Below, in pieces: positions 1-10,086 of a stretch of 64,000 nt of DNA. The notes under the pieces are model-generated. The model saw only the letters and a program-made list of their open reading frames with translations. It had not been told where the DNA came from and did not search any database. The stretch lies in assembly GCA_947488085.1 (NCBI GenBank), contig CANKYI010000001.1:1116001-1180000 (forward strand). Reading direction: 5' to 3'. Both the position numbers and the translations under genes were made by a program. Origin of the DNA: an uncultured Erythrobacter sp. Lineage in GTDB: Bacteria > Pseudomonadota > Alphaproteobacteria > Sphingomonadales > Sphingomonadaceae. Position 1 is the stretch's first letter. Every line of letters starts with the position of its first letter.

Positions 1-579
1 ATGATGATGAGCACTGAAGACCAACGTGACGAGCTGCGCGCGAAGATCGAAGCCAGCGAACGCCGGATGGCGGAACGCACTCTTGCCGACAGCGCGCAGG
101 AAGTCGCGGGCGTGGCGACCGATTACGTGAAGAAAAATCCTCTCACAGTGCTGGGAGGCGCGGTTGCGGTTGGACTGTTGCTGGGCGCAATGTCCAAACC
201 GGGGCGGCGGGCGGTTAAAACTGCGGCAACTGGTGCGGCAACCACCGTGAGCGGGGCTGTCGGAGGCGTAGCATCCGGTGCGGCGAGCAGCGTCGGCACG
301 GCGGCTAAGAAGCGCGGCACCGCGTTTGGCGGACTGTTGGCTGATGCAATAATCGCCTATGGCGTAAAGCTGATCGATGAAGCGATGGACGGAGCGCGCT
401 CGAGCAAGGACGCAGCTGAAGATATTGGAGACAGCGCTACCGCAAAAGCGCGCGAATTGCGGCGTGATGCAAGCTATGCTGCAGGCACCGCCGCCGATAA
501 AGGACGCGCCGTCACAAAACGCACACGCAGACGAGCAACGCGCGCAGTACGGGATTTGACCAAGCGGATCAGCAATTAG
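1..579 (+). CDS. Small membrane-anchored Ala/Gly-rich protein, YqjD/ElaB (DUF883)-like
   Basis: The 192-residue product has a charged N-terminal helix (about 1-45), one hydrophobic segment at about 47-64 (NPLTVLGGAVAVGLLLGAM), a long Ala/Gly/Ser-rich stretch and a strongly basic C-terminus (TKRTRRRATRAVRD). One glycine-zipper-like segment after an amphipathic helix is the layout of YqjD/ElaB-type membrane proteins, some of which bind ribosomes; applying that role here is inference. Three ATG codons in a row open the frame and the third may be the real start. The frame begins at base 1, so a longer protein starting upstream cannot be excluded. Confidence 0.5.
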   Translation: MMMSTEDQRDELRAKIEASERRMAERTLADSAQEVAGVATDYVKKNPLTVLGGAVAVGLLLGAMSKPGRRAVKTAATGAATTVSGAVGGVASGAASSVGTAAKKRGTAFGGLLADAIIAYGVKLIDEAMDGARSSKDAAEDIGDSATAKARELRRDASYAAGTAADKGRAVTKRTRRRATRAVRDLTKRISN

Positions 580-656
580 GGGAAAGCGCCCGGCTTGCTA
601 AGACGAGCGAGCACGGTAAAGGGTCGCTAACAGGCACTTTTTCAGGATCCGATCAA

Positions 657-887
657 ATGGAAGAAACCACCCCAACCCAGCGTCTTCACCTCGTTATGGG
701 CGGGCGCGTCACCGATCCGCGCGGACATGAATTTGCCGATCCAGAAAGCTTGCACGTCGTCGGCGTGTTCAGCTCTTACGAAGCCGCCGAGTCCGCATGG
801 CGCGGTCAAGCGCAGCGCACGGTCGACGATGCAGAGATGAAATATGTGATCGTGCATATTCACCAGCTGCTGACCCCCGGCGAATAA
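657..887 (+). CDS. DUF4170 domain protein
   Basis: A 76-residue cytoplasmic protein whose whole length matches the DUF4170 pattern as I recall it: a G-G-R-V-x-D-P strand near the N-terminus, then D-P-E-S-L-x-V-V-G-V-F, then A-W-R-G-x-A-Q-R-T-V-D-D-A. The family is found mainly in alphaproteobacteria and has no established function. There is no signal peptide or membrane segment. The gene lies 18 nt upstream of a GNAT acetyltransferase on the same strand, so the two are probably cotranscribed. Confidence 0.75.
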   Translation: MEETTPTQRLHLVMGGRVTDPRGHEFADPESLHVVGVFSSYEAAESAWRGQAQRTVDDAEMKYVIVHIHQLLTPGE

Positions 888-905
888 GTCGTTAAACTGG
901 GCAAT

Positions 906-1394
906 ATGCCCTACACAATCCGACCCTTTGTTGAGAGCGACGCGGATGGTCTTGCGGCGCTTACACTGAGCGCTATCCATGCGATCGGCGGGTTGCGCTA
1001 TTCACATGTCCAGATTGACGCATGGGCTGCGAGGCATCCTGGGCCCGACCGATTTGTCGCCCGCCATGCCAAGGGTGATCTGATTTTCGTAGCCGTTGAT
1101 GCGCATGACATATCCGTCGCCTATTCCCTCTTGGAATTGGGCGATGGAGCAAGCGGACATCTCGACATGCTCTATTGCCATCCCGATCACAGCGGCAAGG
1201 GTTTAGCTGACAGACTGCTTGAAGCGGCAGAGGAATCGGCCCGTAGAAACGCAATCACGCGCCTCTTCACAGAAGCAAGCGAATTGGCCCGCCCCGCTTT
1301 CAAACGTGCAGGCTATGAAGTGCTACACCGCCGAAACTTCGAAATCGAAGGTGTCGCGATACACAATTATGCGATGGAAAAACACCTTACTTAG
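906..1394 (+). CDS. GNAT family N-acetyltransferase
   Basis: This 162-residue protein has the GNAT fold pattern: an N-terminal strand and helix (YTIRPFVESDADGLAAL), a central strand ending in HLDMLYCHPDHSGKGLADRL, where SGKGLA is the acetyl-CoA pyrophosphate-binding loop (R/Q-x-x-G-x-G/A), and a C-terminal F-x-x-A-G-Y motif (FKRAGYEVLHRR). The substrate cannot be told from sequence. It follows the DUF4170 gene closely and converges with greA 19 nt downstream. Confidence 0.8.
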   Translation: MPYTIRPFVESDADGLAALTLSAIHAIGGLRYSHVQIDAWAARHPGPDRFVARHAKGDLIFVAVDAHDISVAYSLLELGDGASGHLDMLYCHPDHSGKGLADRLLEAAEESARRNAITRLFTEASELARPAFKRAGYEVLHRRNFEIEGVAIHNYAMEKHLT

Positions 1395-1413
1395 GTGACT
1401 TGTCGCACAAAGC

Positions 1414-1890
1414 TCAGATGAATTCGATCTTTTCGACGAGGTAGAACTTGTCACCTGACGGGACGGTCACCTCGATCTCTTCTTCGACCTCTTTGCCAAT
1501 CATCGCGCGGGCTAGCGGTGATGAATACGAAATGCGGCCTTTGGCTGCATCCGCTTCAGTTTGACCGACAATCTGATACTTGATCGGCTTGTCGTCTTCA
1601 TCGAGCAAAGTGACGGTCGCGCCAAAGATGATCTTATCACCCGACAATGTTGTGGGATCGATGATCTGTGCACGACTAACCTTGTCCTCCAGATCAGAGA
1701 TATGCGCCTCAACCTGGCCCTGGCGTTCCTTGGCAGCGTGATATTCGGCATTTTCCGACAAATCGCCGTGCGCGCGCGCTTCTTCGATTGCATCGACAAT
1801 AATTGGGCGTTCCTCGCGTAGCGCTTTGAGGTCGGCCATGAGCAGCTCATACCCCTCTGCCAGCATCGGAACCTTTTCCATCGTTGCCAT
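1414..1890 (-). CDS. greA: Transcription elongation factor GreA
   Basis: The 158-residue length is standard for GreA. The N-terminal coiled coil includes the [14 protein letters not shown] segment, which carries the acidic tip residues (D and E) that enter the RNA polymerase secondary channel and stimulate cleavage of backtracked transcripts. The C-terminal FKBP-like domain (about 85-158) follows, with the family motif [20 protein letters not shown]. The gene lies downstream of carB on the same strand with a 122-nt gap, so it may have its own promoter; a CGAAATTTCG palindrome sits in that gap. Confidence 0.97.
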   Translation of the reverse strand: MATMEKVPMLAEGYELLMADLKALREERPIIVDAIEEARAHGDLSENAEYHAAKERQGQVEAHISDLEDKVSRAQIIDPTTLSGDKIIFGATVTLLDEDDKPIKYQIVGQTEADAAKGRISYSSPLARAMIGKEVEEEIEVTVPSGDKFYLVEKIEFI

Positions 1891-1952
1891 TCCCGTTTCT
1901 TTCTCTGTCTAAACCCTGCCCCCGTCCCTATTTTACCGAAATTTCGACTGTG

Positions 1953-1973
1953 GCCGCTCCGGTAGAAAGCGGC
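1953..1973 (-). terminator. Weak hairpin downstream of carB
   Basis: GCCGCT and AGCGGC form a 6-bp stem with a 9-nt loop about 40 nt past the carB stop, reading on the minus strand. No clear U-tract follows, so this is at best a weak or Rho-assisted terminator between carB and greA. Confidence 0.3.
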
Positions 1974-2012
1974 ATCTAACCATCGAAATGTCGGGAAAGA
2001 CGGCGTGAATGC

Positions 2013-5000
2013 TCAGTTATAATAGTCCTGCAATGACCGGACTTCAAGCTGTGAGGGTTGAATCGCCTGAATCGCCGCCGCTGCCGCGCATGATGCAGCA
2101 GCGGTTGTGTAATACGGAACCTTCTTTTCAAGCGCGGTTGCACGGATCGATTTGGAGTCCAAAAGTGACTGCCAGCCTTCTGTAGAATTAAAGATCAACG
2201 CGACCTCACCATCAATAATCCGATCAACAATATGCGGCTGCCCCTCCGCGACCTTGTTTACCTTTTTAACCGCTAGGCCTTGTTCAGCAAGATAGCTTTG
2301 GGTGCCCGAAGTGGCGATAATCGTGAAACCGGCGTCGATCAGGTTTTTAACAGCCGCGACGATCACCGGCTTGTCCGAATTCTTGACCGAGACGAACACC
2401 GTGCCTTCCCGCGGTAAGGTCATGCCCGCACCCATTTGCGATTTTAGGAATGCCGCTTCGAACGTGGTGTCGATCCCCATAACCTCGCCTGTCGACTTCA
2501 TTTCGGGGGTCAGCACCGGATCGGCGCCGGGGAAGCGGGCAAAGGGGAACACAGCCTCTTTGATCGCCATGTAATCGAACTCGCGCTTAAACGCTTCGAA
2601 AGTCGAGAGCTTCTCGCCTGCCATCACGCGCGCTGCGATCTTGGCGACGGGTTGACCGATGGCCTTTGCGACGAAGGGGACGGTGCGACTGGCGCGCGGA
2701 TTAACTTCGATCAGGTAAACTTCGCCATTCTTAACTGCGAACTGCACATTCATCAGACCGCGCACACCCAAAGCTATTGCTAGCGCCTCAGCCTGACGCT
2801 CCATTTCAGCGATAATGTCCTCATCGAGCGAATAGGCCGGTAACGTGCAAGCGCTGTCGCCAGAGTGGACACCAGCCTCTTCGATATGCTGCATTACGCC
2901 CGCAATACGGACCTCGTCGCCATCGCAAAGCGCGTCGACATCGCACTCAATCGCATCACGGAGGTATTGGTCGACCAGCACCGGACTGTCGCCTGACACG
3001 TTCACAGCGGTTTTGATGTAGTCGTCCAGCTGCGCTTCGGAATCGACAATTTCCATCGCTCGCCCGCCAAGCACAAATGACGGGCGCAGAAGAACCGGAT
3101 AGCCGATGCGTGCAGCTACAGCCGCAGCCTCATCGCGCGTATAGGCAATGCCATTGTCAGGTTGCTTCAGGCCAAGTTTGTCGACCAGCTTCGCAAACCG
3201 CTCACGGTCCTCGGCGTGATCAATGGCATCAGGCGACGTGCCAAGGATAGGGATACCCGCATCTTCAAGCGCCTGAGCGAGCTTCAACGGGGTCTGACCG
3301 CCAAATTGCACAATCACCCCAACCAGCTCGCCCGATTGCTGTTCCACGCGCAGAATCTCTAGCACGTCTTCGGCGGTCAAAGGCTCAAAATACAGGCGAT
3401 CTGACGTATCGTAGTCAGTTGAAACGGTCTCCGGATTGCAATTGACCATGATCGTTTCATAGGCCGGGCCATTCCATTCCTCGCCCAATGCAAAACAAGC
3501 ATGGACACAGCAATAGTCAAACTCGATCCCCTGACCAATACGGTTGGGCCCACCGCCAAGTATGACGATCTTTTTACGTTCGCTTGGCGCAGCCTCGCAT
3601 TCCGCCTCACCAAAACTGGGCGCTTCATAAGTCGAGTACATGTACGGCGTAATCGCCTCGAACTCGGCCGCGCAGCTGTCGATCCGTTTGAACACCGGCA
3701 ACACACCAAGCTTCTGGCGCAACTCTCGGACTTCCTCCTCGCTGGTAGCCCCTGCCATGGCTTGCAAGGCATCATGCAACAGCCCAGAGCGCCGTGCCTG
3801 AGTTTCGGCCATCCCGCCTGCAACACCGACAGAACGAACCGCTAGGGTCGCCAATCGTTTGTCGGAAAAGCCCATCGATTTCAGTCGCCGCAAGCCCGCC
3901 GCGTCTTGGGGAAGACCTTCGGTGGAGACCTCGCGCTCTGCATCAATGATCGCTTCAATTTGGCGCAGGAACCACGGGTCGTATCCGGTGACGGCCTGAA
4001 TATCTTCTAGTGCCAACCCTTCGCGAAACGCCTGTCCCACTTGCAGCAATCGGTCCGGTGTCCGGCGAGAGATCGCAGCGTTGATCACATCGCGCGACAC
4101 CCCTTCCAATGCAGGCATGCGGTTAAATCCATCGAGGCCCGTCTCCAGCCCGCGCAGTGCCTTCTGCATCGATTCTGCGAAATTGCGGCCAATCGCCATC
4201 ACTTCGCCCACGGATTTCATCGCCGTGGAAAGCGCCGGTTGCGCGCCCTTGAATTTCTCAAAAGCAAAGCGCGGAATCTTGGTCACGACATAGTCAATGG
4301 TCGGCTCAAAGCTGGCAGGGGTCGCTCCGGTGATCTCATTCGTGATCTCATCCAGAGTGTATCCCACAGCCAATTTCGCCGCGACGCGTGCAATGGGAAA
4401 CCCGGTGGCTTTGGAGGCGAGAGCAGAGGAACGCGACACACGCGGGTTCATCTCGATCACGATCAAGCGGCCATCGGCGGGGTTCACCGCGAATTGAACA
4501 TTCGAGCCGCCGGTCTCAACGCCAATCTCACGCAGCACATTAATGCTGGCGGTGCGCATGATTTGATATTCTTTGTCGGTCAGCGTGAGTGCCGGGGCGA
4601 CGGTAATCGAGTCGCCGGTATGCACGCCCATTGGATCGACATTCTCGATGGAGCAAATGATGATGCAATTGTCCGCGCGGTCGCGCACAACCTCCATCTC
4701 ATATTCTTTCCAGCCGAGCAGCGATTCCTCGATTAGAACTTCGGTAGTCGGAGAGGCATCGAGCCCCTCGCGTACGATCTTTTCAAACTCCGCCTTGTTA
4801 TAGGCAATGCCGCCGCCAGTGCCGCCAAGGGTGAAGCTGGGGCGGATAATCGCTGGAAGGCCTGTCCGCTCCAACACTTCGCGCGCTTCATCGACTGTGT
4901 TTGCGACGCCCGAACGCGCGCTTTCCAACCCGATGGAATCCATTGCATCGCGGAAACGTTGGCGATTCTCCGCCTTGTCGATCGCATCCGCCTTCGCCCC

Positions 5001-5348
5001 GATCATCTCGACGCCGTGTTTTTCCAGTGTGCCGTCGGCGTCCAATGCAAGCGCACAATTCAACGCTGTCTGCCCGCCCATTGTCGGAAGCAACGCGTCC
5101 GGCTTTTCCTTAGCGATAATCTTAGCGACGATCTCCGGCGTGATCGGTTCGACATAGGTGCTGTCCGCGAAATCCGGATCGGTCATAATCGTCGCGGGGT
5201 TCGAATTGACGAGAATGACGCGGTAGCCCTCCTCCTTCAACGCCTTGATCGCCTGCGTGCCCGAATAGTCGAACTCACACGCCTGACCGATAATGATCGG
5301 ACCAGCGCCAATAACGAGGATGGAAGAAATGTCGGTGCGTTTAGGCAT
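2013..5348 (-). CDS. carB: Carbamoyl-phosphate synthase large subunit
   Basis: This 1111-residue protein makes carbamoyl phosphate from bicarbonate, ATP and ammonia channelled from CarA, feeding arginine and pyrimidine synthesis. The two homologous ATP-grasp halves are both visible: the first opens with [20 protein letters not shown], the second with [19 protein letters not shown]. An oligomerisation region lies between them. The C-terminal ~150 residues are the MGS-like allosteric domain ([19 protein letters not shown] onward). It is slightly longer than the E. coli enzyme (1073). It is the last gene of a carA-lipoprotein-lipoprotein-carB run, 42 nt after the second lipoprotein. Confidence 0.98.
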   Translation of the reverse strand: MPKRTDISSILVIGAGPIIIGQACEFDYSGTQAIKALKEEGYRVILVNSNPATIMTDPDFADSTYVEPITPEIVAKIIAKEKPDALLPTMGGQTALNCALALDADGTLEKHGVEMIGAKADAIDKAENRQRFRDAMDSIGLESARSGVANTVDEAREVLERTGLPAIIRPSFTLGGTGGGIAYNKAEFEKIVREGLDASPTTEVLIEESLLGWKEYEMEVVRDRADNCIIICSIENVDPMGVHTGDSITVAPALTLTDKEYQIMRTASINVLREIGVETGGSNVQFAVNPADGRLIVIEMNPRVSRSSALASKATGFPIARVAAKLAVGYTLDEITNEITGATPASFEPTIDYVVTKIPRFAFEKFKGAQPALSTAMKSVGEVMAIGRNFAESMQKALRGLETGLDGFNRMPALEGVSRDVINAAISRRTPDRLLQVGQAFREGLALEDIQAVTGYDPWFLRQIEAIIDAEREVSTEGLPQDAAGLRRLKSMGFSDKRLATLAVRSVGVAGGMAETQARRSGLLHDALQAMAGATSEEEVRELRQKLGVLPVFKRIDSCAAEFEAITPYMYSTYEAPSFGEAECEAAPSERKKIVILGGGPNRIGQGIEFDYCCVHACFALGEEWNGPAYETIMVNCNPETVSTDYDTSDRLYFEPLTAEDVLEILRVEQQSGELVGVIVQFGGQTPLKLAQALEDAGIPILGTSPDAIDHAEDRERFAKLVDKLGLKQPDNGIAYTRDEAAAVAARIGYPVLLRPSFVLGGRAMEIVDSEAQLDDYIKTAVNVSGDSPVLVDQYLRDAIECDVDALCDGDEVRIAGVMQHIEEAGVHSGDSACTLPAYSLDEDIIAEMERQAEALAIALGVRGLMNVQFAVKNGEVYLIEVNPRASRTVPFVAKAIGQPVAKIAARVMAGEKLSTFEAFKREFDYMAIKEAVFPFARFPGADPVLTPEMKSTGEVMGIDTTFEAAFLKSQMGAGMTLPREGTVFVSVKNSDKPVIVAAVKNLIDAGFTIIATSGTQSYLAEQGLAVKKVNKVAEGQPHIVDRIIDGEVALIFNSTEGWQSLLDSKSIRATALEKKVPYYTTAAASCAAAAAIQAIQPSQLEVRSLQDYYN

Positions 5349-5390
5349 TCGGGCGGAGACCTTGGTTGGAGTAAATGTGCAGAGTCATGA

Positions 5391-5783
5391 TCAGGCGCCT
5401 CTATCGGTGAGGCGCAGGCCGTTGGCTTCGGCTGAACGTATGCAGGTGACTTGTTCTTCGCTGAGCATGTCATTGACAATGGTGAGGACAGACACGCCAT
5501 CTGTGGCAGTTAAATATATTGTCCGGCCGAGTTCACATGTATCGACGATGGATTGCAGGACGCGTTTTGGTTCACGGTAATAGTCGCCTGCGCCCGGTGT
5601 TCCGGGGATGCCTGCGCCAGAGTGGATCACAATTTGGAACCGCGCGTCTCTGATGACCTCTTCATCGGTTTGTGCGTCATAATCGGCAATTGGGACACTG
5701 ACGGGCGCGGTATCTATTGCACAGGCGGTCAAAGCCAATGCGCAAAAGGCAATGACGAAGGATCGGGACAAGGCTAAAATCAT
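5391..5783 (-). CDS. Small lipoprotein, unknown function, between carA and carB
   Basis: The 130-residue product has a lipoprotein signal peptide ending in the lipobox LTAC (residues ~18-21), then a short acidic domain with no family I recognise. Two cysteines in the mature part (DTCELG and VTCIRS) could form a disulfide. Its start overlaps the stop of the upstream lipoprotein gene by 4 nt (ATGA), which points to translational coupling, and carB begins 42 nt after its stop. Function is unknown; the operon position is the only clue and does not by itself imply a role in carbamoyl phosphate synthesis. Confidence 0.75.
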   Translation of the reverse strand: MILALSRSFVIAFCALALTACAIDTAPVSVPIADYDAQTDEEVIRDARFQIVIHSGAGIPGTPGAGDYYREPKRVLQSIVDTCELGRTIYLTATDGVSVLTIVNDMLSEEQVTCIRSAEANGLRLTDRGA

Positions 5784-6340
5784 TCCACAACCTCCACATT
5801 TTCGCGCGCAGGCTGCGGTCCAGGGAGGTCCAAAGACACATCGATCAAACGCATTCCTGCTAACTGCGCTTCACACCCACCAGCGATCACTCGCTCTACT
5901 GGCATACGCTGCCCCCGCACCCGGTACAGCGCAGGGTCCGTCGCCATAAAGAAGGCGCCCCTTTCATCAACCGACTGAGCTTTGAAACGGGCAACTGCAG
6001 TCGAAATTTCATTAGTCGAGGCAATCAACCGAGCACCAGCAGTCTCATCACTGCCTGGCACGGTCAGCGTTTGCAGCCCTTCAAGGCCAAGTTTTGTAAT
6101 GTCATATGTATATGTCGGCGTCAGCTGCCTGCCCTCAGAACCAAGCAACGCGTCGACCTCATCACTTAATCCAGCCGTAACACGCTGAACACACGCATCA
6201 GCTGCCTCTACACCTTCTCGCGGGTCGGTATCGTCGAACAGCGAGCATGCAGGGAGGAACAGCGCCAGAGAAACCAAAGCGGCGGAGCGCGACGAAAGTG
6301 CCGCGCGCAAACGCCTCGGTTGCTGAGCGTTCGGCCTCAT
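5780..6340 (-). CDS. Lipoprotein, unknown function, coupled to carA
   Basis: The 186-residue product starts with an Arg-rich n-region, a hydrophobic core (ALVSLALFLPAC) and a lipobox with Cys at about residue 32, so it is probably anchored in an envelope membrane. The mature part has no recognisable domain; it carries two further Cys residues (ADACVQR and GGCEAQ). Its ATG overlaps the carA TGA by 4 nt, and its own stop overlaps the next lipoprotein by 4 nt. The arrangement implies one transcript carA-orf-orf-carB. Confidence 0.75.
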   Translation of the reverse strand: MRPNAQQPRRLRAALSSRSAALVSLALFLPACSLFDDTDPREGVEAADACVQRVTAGLSDEVDALLGSEGRQLTPTYTYDITKLGLEGLQTLTVPGSDETAGARLIASTNEISTAVARFKAQSVDERGAFFMATDPALYRVRGQRMPVERVIAGGCEAQLAGMRLIDVSLDLPGPQPARENVEVVE

Positions 6341-7518
6341 GTCAGCCCGCCAACAAACTTCTCAAACAGGTAGAAGCTATCCTGGGGACCCGGTGATGCC
6401 TCCGGATGATATTGCACTCCGAATGCGCGCTTACCCTTAACCGCAATCCCGCAATTGGAACCGTCGAACAAGCTCACATGAGTCTGCTCCAACGTGTCTG
6501 GTAGTGTGTCGCCATCCACCGCAAAACCGTGGTTCATGCTTGTGATCTCTACCAACCCACTGGTGTCGCCCCAATCATCACCAACACGCTGAACCGGGTG
6601 GTTTGCACCTCGGTGACCTTGGTGCATCTTTACTGTCGTCGCCCCAGCGGCAAGCGCCAACATTTGATGGCCCAGACATATGCCGAACAGGGGCATGTCC
6701 GCATCAAGCAGCGCTTTGATCACTGGTACCGCATATTCCCCGGTCGCGGCTGGGTCACCGGGGCCGTTTGACAGGAATACACCGTCAGGTTTTAGGGCCA
6801 TAATCGCTTCAACATCGGTCTTGGCAGGGACGACCGTTACCTTTGCCCCAGCGCGCACCAGATTGCGGAAGATGTTGTCCTTTGCCCCGTAATCAATCGC
6901 AACGACATGGGGGGCACCCTCGCCCGCGCCTCCGCCATAGCCGTGGCCGAGCTGCCAAAAGCCGCCTTCCCAGCTTTGCTGAGCCTCTCGGGTAACTCGC
7001 TTAGCCAGATCCATCCCTTCGAGCCCGGCCCATTCCTGAGCGCGCACAATCAGAGTTGGAAGATCGAATTTACCGTCCGGCGCATAAGCGATCACCGCAT
7101 TGGGCGCGCCCGACATACGGATGCGGCGGGTCAGAGCGCGAGTATCCACACCAGACAGGCCAATCTTGCCTTGACGCTCCATCCATGTCGTGAAGTTTTC
7201 TAAGCTGCGAAAGTTAGATGGCACCGTCACGTCTTCGCGCACGATACAGCCGACCGCGCCTTCAACGACGGACTCGATATCCTCTCCATTCGCGCCGACA
7301 TTGCCGATATGGGGAAACGTGAAAGTGACAATCTGCGCGGCGTAAGAGGGATCGGTCATCACCTCCTGATAACCGGTCATCGATGTGTTAAAGCACACCT
7401 CTCCAACAGCCGATCCGGCATAGCCGAAGCCTGTCCCCCAAATCACCGTTCCATCGGCCAAAACACAGCAACCGGTCGCATCTTTGGGTTGCGCAGGGAT
7501 ATTCGCGGATGGGGCCAT
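6337..7518 (-). CDS. carA: Carbamoyl-phosphate synthase small (glutaminase) subunit
   Basis: CarA hydrolyses glutamine and delivers ammonia to CarB. The N-terminal domain has the family segment VGEVCFNTSMTGYQEVMTDP. The class I amidotransferase domain carries the catalytic Cys in FGICLGHQ and the His in QYHPEASPGP. The ORF is open to 7566, but I prefer ATG at 7518 (393 aa). It has GGAG about 7 nt upstream, and the candidate promoter at 7567-7595 would start transcription near 7560, inside the longer frame. Divergent from yqeY. Confidence 0.95.
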   Translation of the reverse strand: MAPSANIPAQPKDATGCCVLADGTVIWGTGFGYAGSAVGEVCFNTSMTGYQEVMTDPSYAAQIVTFTFPHIGNVGANGEDIESVVEGAVGCIVREDVTVPSNFRSLENFTTWMERQGKIGLSGVDTRALTRRIRMSGAPNAVIAYAPDGKFDLPTLIVRAQEWAGLEGMDLAKRVTREAQQSWEGGFWQLGHGYGGGAGEGAPHVVAIDYGAKDNIFRNLVRAGAKVTVVPAKTDVEAIMALKPDGVFLSNGPGDPAATGEYAVPVIKALLDADMPLFGICLGHQMLALAAGATTVKMHQGHRGANHPVQRVGDDWGDTSGLVEITSMNHGFAVDGDTLPDTLEQTHVSLFDGSNCGIAVKGKRAFGVQYHPEASPGPQDSFYLFEKFVGGLT

Positions 7519-7566
7519 GGGGCGCTCCGTTTCGTTCAAATTTCCAGCAATGTCGCTAAGTCTCAT

Positions 7567-7595
7567 CGGCTAGACAGACCCTGACCCCGCGTCAA
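7567..7595 (-). promoter_or_regulatory. Candidate carA promoter
   Basis: On the minus strand, TTGACG (7590-7595) and TAGCCG (7567-7572) are separated by exactly 17 nt, in the gap between the divergent carA and yqeY genes. The same TTGAC[C/G]-N17-TAG form occurs before tRNA-Glu, the ilv leader and the first COQ4 gene in this window. Confidence 0.5.
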
Positions 7596-7666
7596 CCTAG
7601 GCGAGGCGGTCTGTATGCGTTAGAGGTCGCGCCGACCCATTCCATCCACAGCAAAGTTCAAATCAC

Positions 7667-8119
7667 ATGATCAGAGACGATATCAAGGCCGCCACCATAA
7701 CCGCGATGAAAGCCAAGGAAAAAGAGCGCACCGCGACACTTCGCCAGATTTCGGCCAAGATCAAGGACCGCGATATTGAAGAGCGCACGTCGTCCAAGGA
7801 AATCGACGATGATGTTCTGGTCACCAGCGTATTGCAGAAAATGGCGAAGCAGCGCCGCGAATCGATCACCATGTACCGCGATGGTGGGCGCGAGGAGTTG
7901 GCCGCGAAAGAAGAAGCCGAGCTTGCCGTAATCGATGAATTCCTGCCGCAAATGATGAGCGAGGTAGAAACCGCCGCTGCAATCGCCGCGATCAAGGAAG
8001 AGACGGGTGCGTCTGGCATGCAGGATATGGGCAAAGTAATGGGCGAATTGAAAGCGCGGCATGGAGCAGTGCTCGACGGCAAAATGGCCAGTGGGCTGGT
8101 GAAAGCGGCACTGAGTTAA
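7667..8119 (+). CDS. GatB/YqeY domain protein
   Basis: This 150-residue protein is a stand-alone YqeY-type protein, related to the tRNA-binding tail domain of GatB. The family pattern is visible: an N-terminal helix (RDDIKAATITAMKAKEK), a central P-x-x-x-x-E/D-I-like segment (AVIDEFLPQMMSEVE), and a C-terminal MGKVMGELKARHGAVLDGKM helix-turn. Its exact role is not settled; involvement with tRNA or Asp/Asn amidation is inferred from the GatB relationship. It sits directly upstream of dnaG, a placement common in bacteria. Confidence 0.9.
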   Translation: MIRDDIKAATITAMKAKEKERTATLRQISAKIKDRDIEERTSSKEIDDDVLVTSVLQKMAKQRRESITMYRDGGREELAAKEEAELAVIDEFLPQMMSEVETAAAIAAIKEETGASGMQDMGKVMGELKARHGAVLDGKMASGLVKAALS

Positions 8120-8202
8120 TTTTGGGTTTTCGCACAGGCTAGTCCACACACTCGTTTCGCAACAAGGTTGAACCGGAATGCGTTCGCGCGCATTTTACGA
8201 GG

Positions 8203-10059
8203 ATGGCTATCACCCCGCAATGGAAGGACGAACTGCGCGCGCGTATCACGCTGTCGACGGTGATCCTGCGCACAGATAAGCTGACGCGTGCGGGGCGCGA
8301 ATGGAAAGGGTGCTGTCCGTTCCATGACGAGAAAACGCCGAGCTTCTACGTCAATGATCAAAAGCAGTTCTACCATTGCTTTGGGTGCGGCGCGCACGGC
8401 GATGTCATCAGTTGGATGACGGAACAGCGCGGCCTATCTTTTATAGATGCGGTAAAGGAACTAGCGGCAGAGGCCGGGATGGAAGTCCCCGCGCCCGATC
8501 CGATTGCAGCAAAGAAGGCCGAGAAACGAGCCGAGCTGGTGGACGTCACCACTGAGGCTCAGGAATGGTTCGTCAACAATTTACGCAGCGCCGACGGGCG
8601 CAAAGCGATGCAATATCTGACTGGGCGCGGATTAAAGCCGGAAATCTTGCGAGAGTTTGGCTTTGGCTATGCCCCACCGAGCAAGCAGGCCTTGAACCGC
8701 GCGCTGGCCCGATATGAGGATGCGATGCTGGTTGAGACCGGCATGCGGATCAAGACCGATGATGGCACCACATATGACCGCTTTCGAGAGCGAATCATGT
8801 TGCCGATTCAGGATGCACGCGGGCGCGTGATCGCCTTTGGCGGGCGGATTATGGATAAACGCGATGGTGTCGCAAAATATCTGAATTCACCCGACACGCC
8901 GCTGTTTGACAAAGGCCGCACGCTCTACAACCTCCACCGAGCAGCCCCCGCATCACGCCAATCGGGCCGAGTTTTAGTGGTCGAAGGCTATATGGATGTG
9001 ATCGCGCTGGCTCAGGCGGGATTTGATGATGCAGTCGCACCGCTTGGCACTGCGCTCACCGAAATGCAGCTGGAGATGCTGTGGCGCATGGTTGAGCTGC
9101 CGATACTTTGCTTTGACGGAGACACGGCGGGTCGGCGCGCGGCCATGCGGGCGATCACGCGCGCGCTGCCGATGCTGGCTCCGATGCGTTCGCTCAACAT
9201 CGTGCGGCTGCCCACAGGGCTCGATCCCGATGATCTGATCAAAGAGCACGGTCCGGGAGCGATGGAAAAGCTTTTGGCCGAACCCAAAAGCCTGCTCGAC
9301 ACTTTGTGGGAATTTGAACGCGACGCCAAACCGCTCGCCAGCCCAGAGGCAAAGGCCGGGTTGAAAGCGCGACTGATGGAGCATGTCGATACGATCGAGG
9401 ACAGCGATATCCGCGCGCTTTATCGCCGCGAATTGCTCGACCGGTTCTCCGCCTTTGCTTATCCGCCGCGCACTCCTCGTGCGCAGCGTCCCATGACGAA
9501 AAGCGGACCGTGGCGTGGATCATCCCCTACCCCGCCAGGCCTGTCACAGGGCGCCCGCGATGTACTCAGTCGCGCCATGTCGGGTGGTCAACGCGCAACA
9601 TTTCTGTCCGCAGTAATCGCCGGATTGGTGCGTCATCCAGCAGAGATCGCACGCCATTCCGAAGCGCTCAGCCGCCTTGCCCAGCTCAACCCGAATGTCG
9701 CGCCTGAAATTGAATCGTTGATTGAACTGTCAGAAACGCTTGATTCGCAGCCCACAAACGCCATATCGCATAAGCAAGGCTATCCCGCCCCACCGGAAGA
9801 CCAACGTTACGCCTTCCTCAGAGAAGGCACATCCCCCGGTGAAGCGCGCGAGGAATTGGCTGAAGCTGTGTCGTTGCTGGCCCAAAAACCAGCGCTCGAA
9901 TCCGCTATGGCGGCAACGATCGCTCGGTTTGACGAAGATCCGGAAGGGTCCTTTGCCGAACAGGCCCGCTTACGCGCACAGCTCACCGAAGTGGATGAAA
10001 GTCTGAAAGCATTCGGACGAAAGAAAGCCGGTCCGCCGGCTGATGACGAAGCTGCATGA
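8203..10059 (+). CDS. dnaG: DNA primase
   Basis: DnaG makes RNA primers at the replication fork. The N-terminal CHC2 zinc finger is visible (CPFHDEKTP, then CFGCGAHGD). The TOPRIM core follows (LVVEGYMDVIALAQAG; CFDGDTAGRRAA), with acidic metal ligands E and D-x-D. The C-terminal ~200 residues are the less conserved helicase-binding region. Length 618 aa is normal. The SD-like ACGAGG abuts the ATG, so initiation may be weak. rpoD follows 96 nt downstream, beyond a long hairpin. Confidence 0.97.
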   Translation: MAITPQWKDELRARITLSTVILRTDKLTRAGREWKGCCPFHDEKTPSFYVNDQKQFYHCFGCGAHGDVISWMTEQRGLSFIDAVKELAAEAGMEVPAPDPIAAKKAEKRAELVDVTTEAQEWFVNNLRSADGRKAMQYLTGRGLKPEILREFGFGYAPPSKQALNRALARYEDAMLVETGMRIKTDDGTTYDRFRERIMLPIQDARGRVIAFGGRIMDKRDGVAKYLNSPDTPLFDKGRTLYNLHRAAPASRQSGRVLVVEGYMDVIALAQAGFDDAVAPLGTALTEMQLEMLWRMVELPILCFDGDTAGRRAAMRAITRALPMLAPMRSLNIVRLPTGLDPDDLIKEHGPGAMEKLLAEPKSLLDTLWEFERDAKPLASPEAKAGLKARLMEHVDTIEDSDIRALYRRELLDRFSAFAYPPRTPRAQRPMTKSGPWRGSSPTPPGLSQGARDVLSRAMSGGQRATFLSAVIAGLVRHPAEIARHSEALSRLAQLNPNVAPEIESLIELSETLDSQPTNAISHKQGYPAPPEDQRYAFLREGTSPGEAREELAEAVSLLAQKPALESAMAATIARFDEDPEGSFAEQARLRAQLTEVDESLKAFGRKKAGPPADDEAA

Positions 10060-10086
10060 TAGCAGCGCGACGGGATTAACATTGCT

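Noticed and set aside
4041-4736. 231-codon ORF antisense to carB
   Set aside because: A codon-bias shadow of carB with no domain and no ribosome site.
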